Of a DNA stretch of 64,000 nt, positions 58,703 to 64,000 are shown piece by piece. This DNA comes from DASZUK01 sp963844575 (GTDB lineage Bacteria > Actinomycetota > Acidimicrobiia > Acidimicrobiales > RAAP-2). Position numbers and translations under genes: made by a program. The notes below the pieces were generated by a model. That model saw nothing but the letters and a program-made list of their open reading frames with translations. It was not told the origin of the DNA and ran no database searches. Every line of letters begins with the position of its first letter. Positions within the stretch are counted from its first letter, which is position 1. The stretch is taken from NCBI GenBank assembly GCA_963844575.1, contig CAWJOU010000005.1, positions 2,790,001-2,854,000 on the forward strand, read 5' to 3'.

Positions 58703-59947
58703 TCAGCCGGCGCGGGCGCTCGACGTCGTCTCCGCCAGTCGCCGGTCGAGGAACCGCCGCTCGGCGTCCGTGCCGGCCAGCGCCACGGCCGTCTGGAACG
58801 GGCCGACCGCCTCGGCCGGTCGGCCGGCCCGGACGAGCAGCTCACCCCGGGCGGCGTGGAACAGGTGGTTGCCGTCCAGGTCGCCCGATCGGTCGAGGCC
58901 CAACCGGTCGAGGATGGCCAAGCCGGCCGCCGGCCCGTCGGCCATGCCGACCGCTACCGCCTGGTTCAGCTCGGCGACCGGGTTCGGCCAGCGCCGGACG
59001 AGCTCGGCGTAGAGGGCGGCGATCTGGGCCCAGTCCGTCTCGCCGACCGTCGGCGCCTCGTCGTGCAGGGCGGCGATCGCCGCCTGTAGCTGGTACGGCC
59101 CGGGGCCGCCGCGGCGGAGCGCCCGCTCGAGCCGCGCCGTGCCCTCGACGATCTTGGACCGGTCCCACCGGGCCCGATCCTGCCGGTCGAGGACGACGAC
59201 GTCACCGGCGCCGTCGACCCGGGCCGGACGGCGGGCGTCGTGGAGCAGCATCAACGCCAGGAGCCCGTCGACCTCCGGTTCGTCCGGCATCAGCTCCGCC
59301 AGCATCCGCCCGAGCCGGATGGCCTCGAGGCACAGGTCATCGCGCACCGGCCCGGGACCGGCCGTCGGGGCGTACCCCTCGTTGAAGACGAGGTAGACGA
59401 CCGCGAGCACCGCCGGCAGCCGGTCCGGCAGCTCGTGGTCGGGCGGCACCCGGTACGGGATACCGGCCGACCGGATCTTCTTCTTCGCCCGGACGAGCCG
59501 CTGGGCCATCGTCGCCTCGGGCACCAAGAAGGCCCGGGCGATCTCGTTGGTCGTCAGCCCACCGAGCGTTCGCAGCGTGAGGGCCACCCGGGCGTCGATC
59601 GCCAGCGCGGGGTGACAGCACGTGAAGACGAGGCGGAGCCGGTCCATCGTGTCCCCTCCCGCGGCCTCGTCGCCCGTCCACCGCTCGGCCGACGGTCCGG
59701 CGGCCCGCTGCCTGTCGTCACGACGGGCCTCCCGCCGGACCCGATCGATCGCCTTGCGCCGAGCCACCGTCAGCAGCCAGGCGCCGGGACGGTCGGGGAC
59801 GCCGTCGACCGGCCACCGCTCCATCGCCACCACGATGGCGTCCTGGAGGGCGTCCTCGGCCAGATCGAAATCGCCGAGGTACCGGATCAGGGTGGCGAGC
59901 ACCTGCCCCGATTCGGACCGGAAGACGGCGTCCAACCCGGCTGTCAT
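58703..59947 (-). CDS. ECF42-type RNA polymerase sigma factor with C-terminal TPR-like extension
   Basis: A 414-residue sigma factor. Region 2: SGQVLATLIRYLGDFDLAEDALQDAIVVAMERWP and PGAWLLTVARRKAIDRVRRE; region 4: LTLRTLGGLTTNEIARAFLVPEATMAQRLVRAKKKIR. The long C-terminal part (DRLPAVLAVVYLVFNEGY onward, ending ERRFLDRRLAE) is a helical TPR-like domain typical of ECF42, which controls activity without a separate anti-sigma. ATG 59947 overlaps the stop of a YCII/DGPF-domain gene, the family's usual partner. Confidence 0.92.
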   Translation of the reverse strand: MTAGLDAVFRSESGQVLATLIRYLGDFDLAEDALQDAIVVAMERWPVDGVPDRPGAWLLTVARRKAIDRVRREARRDDRQRAAGPSAERWTGDEAAGGDTMDRLRLVFTCCHPALAIDARVALTLRTLGGLTTNEIARAFLVPEATMAQRLVRAKKKIRSAGIPYRVPPDHELPDRLPAVLAVVYLVFNEGYAPTAGPGPVRDDLCLEAIRLGRMLAELMPDEPEVDGLLALMLLHDARRPARVDGAGDVVVLDRQDRARWDRSKIVEGTARLERALRRGGPGPYQLQAAIAALHDEAPTVGETDWAQIAALYAELVRRWPNPVAELNQAVAVGMADGPAAGLAILDRLGLDRSGDLDGNHLFHAARGELLVRAGRPAEAVGPFQTAVALAGTDAERRFLDRRLAETTSSARAG

Positions 59948-60303
59948 CCCATCAGGTCGGCCATGTCGAAGATCGGACGGACCTCGATCGTCCCGATCCG
60001 GGCACCGGGGATCCGGGCGGCCAGGGCCAACGCCCGGTCCAGGTCGGGCGCGTCGACCATGTAGAACCCGGCCAGGAACTCCCGGGTCTCCGCGAACGGC
60101 CCGTCGGTCGTCACCGTCCGGCCGTCGCGCACCCGCACCGACGTCGCGGTCTCCGGGTCCTGCAGCCGCTCGGCGGCCAGCAGTTCGCCCGATTCGACGA
60201 TCTCCTGGGTGAAGACGCCGTACTCCGCGGCCATCGCCCCCTGTTCCTCGGGCGTTCCGGCCCGTACGGTCGAGTCGGTGTAGATCATCAGCAGGTACTT
60301 CAT
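59944..60303 (-). CDS. YCII-related (DGPF-domain) protein, partner of ECF42 sigma
   Basis: A 119-residue ferredoxin-like protein: MKYLLMIYTDSTVRAGTPEEQGAM, then TVTTDGPFAETREFLAGFYMVDAPDLDRALALAARIPGA, with the TDGPF motif that names the group. ATG 60303 has a GGAGGAGCAACCC site. Its stop overlaps the sigma start. These proteins are consistently linked to ECF42 sigma factors and may be controlled by them; activity is unknown. Confidence 0.92.
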   Translation of the reverse strand: MKYLLMIYTDSTVRAGTPEEQGAMAAEYGVFTQEIVESGELLAAERLQDPETATSVRVRDGRTVTTDGPFAETREFLAGFYMVDAPDLDRALALAARIPGARIGTIEVRPIFDMADLMG

Positions 60304-60390
60304 CGGGTTGCTCCTCCTCGGGTGGTTGGTCCTACCCGACCGACGAACGGGACCGGCCAAGATCGACACTTCCGCCGAAAAAAGCCACCC

Positions 60391-60422
60391 GCTGCTCCGG
60401 GCCCGCGCTGCTCCGGGCCCGC
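60391..60422. repeat. Perfect 16-bp tandem duplication next to a stop codon
   Basis: Copies at 60391-60406 and 60407-60422; a degenerate third copy starts at 60423 and carries the TAG (60424-60426, minus strand) of the four-cysteine gene. Confidence 0.95.
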
Positions 60423-60423
60423 G

Positions 60424-60666
60424 CTATTCCGGGATGGCCTCCCACCACTGGCACCACCACTCCGCGCCGACGAGGATCCGCAGCTTCGGGTGCCAGCAGT
60501 ACGAGATCTCGGCCGTTGTCTCCAGGTAGTAGAGGCAGTTCTGGCATTTCTCGTCGTCGGACGGGTGAGCCCGCAGGACCGCGTTCTCGGACAGGTGCCG
60601 GAGCTCGATCGACAGCTTCTCGTCGATCTCCTTGGGCTCCGGATCAGGGATGACGTAGTCGGCCAC
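60424..60666 (-). CDS. Small four-cysteine, HiPIP-like protein
   Basis: An 80-residue protein with C41-QN-C44, C57 and C72 (spacing C-x2-C-x12-C-x14-C) embedded in aromatic residues (CLYYLET, SYCWHP, EWWCQWWE). High-potential iron-sulfur proteins have very similar spacing (C-x2-C, then about 14 and 13). A cubane cluster is therefore plausible. No signal peptide, unlike periplasmic HiPIPs. GTG 60666. The N-terminal ADYVIPDPEPKEIDEKLS looks conserved. Zinc binding is the alternative. Confidence 0.75.
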   Translation of the reverse strand: MADYVIPDPEPKEIDEKLSIELRHLSENAVLRAHPSDDEKCQNCLYYLETTAEISYCWHPKLRILVGAEWWCQWWEAIPE

Positions 60667-60695
60667 GCCGTCAACCGTACCCCAGGGGCCCCGGT

Positions 60696-60959
60696 TCAGA
60701 CCCCGGTCTCCGACTGCCGCTCCCGCGCCATCACGCGCTCTTCGGACTCTTCGAGGATGACCCGGGCCTGGTCCTCGGGGTCGTCGCTGTCGCGCTCCTC
60801 CGGCAGCCTCCCGGACGCCCGCGATTCGACCTGCTGCTCGTTCGGCCCGGCCCCGCCAGCGCCGGCGCCAGCGCCGGCAGCGGCGTTGCCACCGGCGTCC
60901 CCTCCGTCGCCACACGCTCGCTCCACGTCGTCCCGGCCTGCATCGTCGTCGTCCGCCAT
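60696..60959 (-). CDS. Small acidic low-complexity protein
   Basis: An 87-residue protein: acidic start MADDDDAGRDDVERACGDGG, a glycine/alanine linker, then a probably helical end (PEERDSDDPEDQARVILEESEERVMARE) that resembles short actinobacterial proteins of unknown function. A GGAGGCAGCCG ribosome-binding site precedes ATG 60959. It is 29 bp upstream of the four-cysteine gene on the same strand. Confidence 0.65.
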   Translation of the reverse strand: MADDDDAGRDDVERACGDGGDAGGNAAAGAGAGAGGAGPNEQQVESRASGRLPEERDSDDPEDQARVILEESEERVMARERQSETGV

Positions 60960-61032
60960 CGGCTGCCTCCTCGACCGTTCTCGGACCTACCCGCTCGCCC
61001 CAGGGTCGATACGTCGCCGGTGACGGTCGGCA

Positions 61033-62712
61033 CTACTGGCGGACGAGCGGCTTGTAGCGGATGCGGTGCGGCTGGTCGGCGGCGGTCCCGAGCCGCTGGT
61101 GACGGTCGGCCTCGTAGTCGCTGAAGCCGCCCTCGAACCAGCGGACCTCGGAGTCGCCCTCGAAGGCGAGCACGTGGGTGGCGATCCGGTCGAGGAACCA
61201 CCGGTCGTGGCTGATCACGACCGCGCAGCCCGGGAAGCCGAGCAGGCCGTCCTCGAGGGCCCGGAGCGTGTCGACGTCGAGGTCGTTCGTCGGCTCGTCG
61301 AGCAACAGGACGTTGCCGCCGGCCTTCAGGACCTTGGCCAGCTGGACCCGGTTCCGCTCACCGCCGGAGAGCTGGCCGACGAGCTTCTGCTGGTCGCTCC
61401 CCTTGAAGCCGAACCCGGCGACGTACGCCCGGCCGTGCAGCTCGCGGTGGCCGACGACGATGCGATCCTGGCCGCCGGTGATCTCGTCGAAGACCGTGGC
61501 GTCCGGCGTCAGCGTGTCTCGGGACTGGTCGACGTAGGCCAGCGAGACCGTCGACCCGACCGCCAGTGAGCCGGCGTCGGGCTTCTCGTCGCCGACGATC
61601 ATCCGGAACAGCGTCGTCTTGCCCGCGCCGTTCGGGCCGATCACGCCGACGATGCCGCCGGGCGGGAGCAGGAACGACAGCCCGTCGATGAGCAGCCGGT
61701 CGCCGTAGCCCTTCGACACGACGTCCGCGTCGACCACCCGGTCCCCCAGCCGGGGCCCCGGCGGGATCGTGATCTCGAGCTTGTCGGCCCGCCGCTCGGC
61801 CTCCTCCGCTTCGGCGACGAGATCGTTGTAGGCGTTGATCCGGGCCTTCCCCTTGCTCTGCCGAGCCCTCGGCGACATCCGGATCCACTCGAGCTCGCGT
61901 TCGAGCGCCAGCTGGCGCGACCGGTCGGCCTTCTCCTCGCCGGCCAGCCGGGCCTGCTTCTGCTCGAGCCACGACGAGTAGTTCCCCTCCCACGGGATGC
62001 CCGCGCCGCGGTCGAGCTCAAGGATCCAGCCGGCGACGTTGTCGAGGAAGTACCGGTCGTGGGTGACCGCGACGACCGTCCCGGGGTACTCCTGCAGCGT
62101 CCGCTCGAGCCACGCCACCGACTCCGCGTCGAGATGGTTCGTCGGCTCGTCGAGCAGGAGCAGGTCCGGCTTGGCCAGTAGCAGCCGGCAGAGCGCCACC
62201 CGGCGCCGCTCACCGCCCGAGAGCGTCGTCACGTCAGCGTCGCCCGGCGGCAGCCGGAGGGCGTCCATGGCGATCTCGAACGTCCGGTCCAGGTCCCACG
62301 CGCCGGCCGCCTCGATCCGGTCCTGCAGTCCGGCCTGCTCGGCCAGCAGCTTGTCGAAGTCCGCGTCCGGGTCCCCCATCGCCGCGCAGACCTCGTTGAA
62401 CCGGTCGACGAGGGCCTTCGTCTCGGCGATGCCGTCGGCGACGTTGCCGGCGACGTCCTTCGCCGGGTCGAGCTCGGGCTCCTGGGGCAGGAAGCCGACG
62501 GAGAACCCCGGCGTCAGCCGGGCCTCCCCGGTGAACTCGTCGTCCTGGCCGGCCATGATCCGCAGCAATGACGACTTGCCGGACCCGTTCGACCCGATGA
62601 CCCCGATCTTCGCGCCCGGGTAGAACGACAGGTTGATGCCCCGCAACACCTCCCGGTCGGGCGGGTAGAACCGCCGGAGGTCGCGCATGGTGAAGATGTA
62701 CTGGGCTGGCAT
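61033..62712 (-). CDS. ettA: EttA, energy-dependent translational throttle ABC-F protein
   Basis: A 559-residue ABC-F ATPase with two nucleotide-binding domains: Walker A GSNGSGKSSLL and GPNGAGKTTLF, signatures LSGGERRRVAL and LSGGERNRVQL, Walker B LLLLDEPTNHLDAESV and VLLLDEPTNDLDVDTL. The ELEWIRMSPRARQSKGKARINAY linker and the arm region identify EttA, which binds the ribosomal E site and gates translation by energy charge. ATG 62712 is six bases from TACGGT, so probably leaderless. No membrane domain. Confidence 0.95.
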   Translation of the reverse strand: MPAQYIFTMRDLRRFYPPDREVLRGINLSFYPGAKIGVIGSNGSGKSSLLRIMAGQDDEFTGEARLTPGFSVGFLPQEPELDPAKDVAGNVADGIAETKALVDRFNEVCAAMGDPDADFDKLLAEQAGLQDRIEAAGAWDLDRTFEIAMDALRLPPGDADVTTLSGGERRRVALCRLLLAKPDLLLLDEPTNHLDAESVAWLERTLQEYPGTVVAVTHDRYFLDNVAGWILELDRGAGIPWEGNYSSWLEQKQARLAGEEKADRSRQLALERELEWIRMSPRARQSKGKARINAYNDLVAEAEEAERRADKLEITIPPGPRLGDRVVDADVVSKGYGDRLLIDGLSFLLPPGGIVGVIGPNGAGKTTLFRMIVGDEKPDAGSLAVGSTVSLAYVDQSRDTLTPDATVFDEITGGQDRIVVGHRELHGRAYVAGFGFKGSDQQKLVGQLSGGERNRVQLAKVLKAGGNVLLLDEPTNDLDVDTLRALEDGLLGFPGCAVVISHDRWFLDRIATHVLAFEGDSEVRWFEGGFSDYEADRHQRLGTAADQPHRIRYKPLVRQ

Positions 62713-62718
62713 GCAAAG

Positions 62719-62724
62719 ACCGTA
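62719..62724 (-). promoter_or_regulatory. Leaderless-type -10 element (TACGGT) for ettA
   Basis: TACGGT on the minus strand ends six bases before the ettA ATG. A plus-strand TATCCT two bases away (62723-62728) could serve the divergent M24 gene, which has a GGAG ribosome-binding site. Confidence 0.55.
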
Positions 62725-62743
62725 TCCTCGGGCCGGAGCGGCC

Positions 62744-63451
62744 ATGACGATCGACGACCTCGAAGCCACCGGCGACAAGTTCTCCGTCGACGGCCTACTG
62801 GCCGTCCGCGACCGCACCCGGTGGGCGGTCCACGCCATCGCCCGGCAGGTCGAGGCCGGAATGACCGAGGAGGACGCCAAGACGGCCGCCCGGGCCACGC
62901 TCCGCTTGCTCGGTATGCGTCGCGGCTGGCACCACATCATCGTCCGCGTCGGGTCGAACACCACCAAGAGCTTCATGGAGCGGTCCGAACGGGGCGTCGT
63001 CGTCCGGGCCGACGACCTCTTCTTCATCGACATCGGTCCGATCTACGGCGACATCGAGGGCGACGCCGGCGACACGTTCGTCGTCGGCGACGATCCCGAC
63101 CACCACCGGGCCCGGCGGGACGTCCGGGCGATCTGGGACCTCGTCCGCCAGCGGTGGCTGGACGAGCACGCCACCGGCCAGGCGCTCTACGCGTTCGCCG
63201 CCGAGACGGCCGCCGACCTCGGCTGGCGGCTCAACCTCGACCTCTCGGGCCACCGGCTCGGCGACTACCCCCACGCCGCCCACTACGACGGCTCGATGGC
63301 CGGCGTGCCCGACCGGCTCCGCGCCGAGCGATGGGTGCTCGAGATCGCCATCGCCCACCCCGACCGGCCGTTCGGCGCCTTCTACGAGGATCTCCTGCTC
63401 GACGACCAGTCGTTCCCCGGCTGGGTCTTCGAACCCGAGCCCCCAGCCTGA
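62744..63451 (+). CDS. M24-family metallopeptidase (aminopeptidase P/creatinase fold)
   Basis: A 235-residue pita-bread fold protein. Predicted metal ligands appear in order: D in FIDIGPIYGDIEGDAGDTFV (two aspartates), H in LSGHRLGDYPH, E in RWVLEIAIAHP and E in AFYEDLLL. This completes the D-D-H-E-E set, so hydrolase activity is plausible; substrate may be X-Pro peptides or a small amidine. The N-terminal creatinase domain of larger members is missing. ATG 62744 follows GGAGCGGCC. Confidence 0.88.
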   Translation: MTIDDLEATGDKFSVDGLLAVRDRTRWAVHAIARQVEAGMTEEDAKTAARATLRLLGMRRGWHHIIVRVGSNTTKSFMERSERGVVVRADDLFFIDIGPIYGDIEGDAGDTFVVGDDPDHHRARRDVRAIWDLVRQRWLDEHATGQALYAFAAETAADLGWRLNLDLSGHRLGDYPHAAHYDGSMAGVPDRLRAERWVLEIAIAHPDRPFGAFYEDLLLDDQSFPGWVFEPEPPA

Positions 63452-63487
63452 GCCGGGCGGCCTGGCCGAGCCGGCCTGACCCGGGCC
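63446..63487. repeat. Degenerate 14-bp triple repeat across the M24 stop
   Basis: Three units beginning GCCTG at 63446, 63460 and 63474; the first contains the TGA of the M24 gene. Copies differ at several positions. Confidence 0.7.
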
Positions 63488-63498
63488 GCGCCGACCAG

Positions 63499-64000
63499 CT
63501 ACCGGACGTCGTGCGGCCGGAACTGGACGCTCAAACGGGGCCCGACCGGCCGCCTCGTCTTGGGCACCGCGTGCTCCCACGTCCGCTGGCAGCTGCCGCC
63601 CATCACCAGCAGGTCGCCGCCGGCCAGCTCGAACCGGATGGCCCGGCCGCCGCCCCGCGGCCGGAGCAGGAAGGGCCGCGGTGAGCCGAGCGACAGGATG
63701 GCGACGATCGTGTCCTCCGTCGACGCCCGGCCGATCGTGTCGCCGTGCCAGGCGACGCTGTCGCCACCGTCCCGGTAGAGGGCGAGGCCGATCGTGCAGA
63801 ACGGCTCGCCGAGCTCCGGACCGTACGACCGGTCCAACGCGGTGCGGGCGGCGTCCAGGGCCCCGTCTGGGAGCGCGTCCGCCCGGTCGTAGAACGCGGT
63901 CAGCCGGGGGACGTCGACGATGCGGTCGTACATCCGCCGCCGGGCCGTCCGCCACGGCACCGAGCCGGCGAGCCGCTCGAACAGCTCGTCGGCCCCGGCC
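63499..64000 (-). CDS. AlkB-like 2-oxoglutarate dioxygenase (5' end beyond the window)
   Basis: At least 167 residues of an AlkB-type oxygenase: iron ligands in AWHGDTIG (H and D of HxD) and WEHAVPK (distal H), the 2-oxoglutarate arginine in RLSVQFRPHD, and IVAILSLGSPRPFLLRP, GDLLVMGGSCQRTWEH typical of the family. It repairs alkylated nucleic acid bases by oxidative demethylation. The frame stays open to the window edge, with ADELFERLAGSVPWRTARRRMYD looking like genuine N-terminal sequence, so the start lies outside; a GTG at 63960 is internal. Confidence 0.9.
   Translation of the reverse strand, partial: AGADELFERLAGSVPWRTARRRMYDRIVDVPRLTAFYDRADALPDGALDAARTALDRSYGPELGEPFCTIGLALYRDGGDSVAWHGDTIGRASTEDTIVAILSLGSPRPFLLRPRGGGRAIRFELAGGDLLVMGGSCQRTWEHAVPKTRRPVGPRLSVQFRPHDVR

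Overview
The window is GC-rich, densely coded DNA from an actinobacterium (Actinomycetota). Supporting evidence is a division/cell-wall (dcw) cluster headed by mraZ, GTG starts and 4-bp ATGA/GTGA gene overlaps, DUF3040, DUF2252 and DUF2630 proteins, F420-type oxidoreductase families, MmpL and ROK proteins, ergothioneine genes, and what look like leaderless promoters (TANNNT, 6-8 bases, start codon). The protein set fits class Acidimicrobiia best, but that is an inference. No rRNA, tRNA, CRISPR array, prophage or replication origin was seen. One insertion sequence is present.

Layout. 1-8834 (minus): mraZ-rsmH-ftsL-ftsI-murE-mraY-ftsW-murG, driven by a strong promoter with a MraZ operator array; murF and murD are absent from their usual places. 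9006-11902 (minus): lipoate-ligase-like protein, HNH nuclease, small membrane protein, ROK sugar kinase, DUF3040 protein. 12131-19546 (mostly plus): amidase broken by a one-base frameshift, a multi-pass membrane protein overlapping a LapA-like gene tail to tail, an acyl-CoA synthetase, a protein-deglycation-type pair (LMW phosphatase and fructosamine-kinase-like), and a CapA-like protein. 19547-21364: an IS1182-type element inserted exactly at the capA stop codon. 21391-26429 (minus): a 17-bp minisatellite, aminotransferase plus TTC38-like TPR protein, and an ECF sigma factor with a membrane-anchored partner. 26466-31692 (minus): MarR regulator, MMPL/RND exporter and an MFS exporter fused to a winged helix. 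31819-41460: NhaA antiporter, LLM oxidoreductase, DUF2252, MsrA, PadR with an ABC exporter, a cNMP-binding/thioredoxin-reductase-like fusion, and Ohr. 41542-49916: sulfatase, egtB-egtD, an encapsulin operon (encapsulated ferritin, shell, and a 39-residue acidic protein), and a TmpA/TmpB-like organophosphonate oxygenase pair. 49959-64000: DUF2630, Lon, YihY, two SDRs, a frameshifted PPOX protein, methyltransferase, IsdG-like monooxygenase, UspA, small zinc-finger protein, an ECF42-type sigma with its YCII/DGPF partner, a HiPIP-like four-cysteine protein, EttA, M24 peptidase-like and AlkB-like proteins.

How the genes fit together. Much of the right half concerns oxidative or chemical damage: MsrA, Ohr, ergothioneine, iron storage in an encapsulin, IsdG-like haem handling, AlkB, deglycation and Lon. 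The efflux blocks (MarR-MMPL-MFS and PadR-ABC) sit beside their regulators.

The most unusual signals are: (1) repeated short tandem duplications placed exactly across stop codons at gene 3' ends, plus in-frame minisatellite expansions; (2) the third small gene of the encapsulin operon; (3) a TmpA-like oxygenase whose iron-binding HxD motif reads HxA and which carries a 17-glycine tract; (4) the loss of murD and murF from the dcw cluster. Two single-base frameshifts may be sequencing errors or real gene decay.
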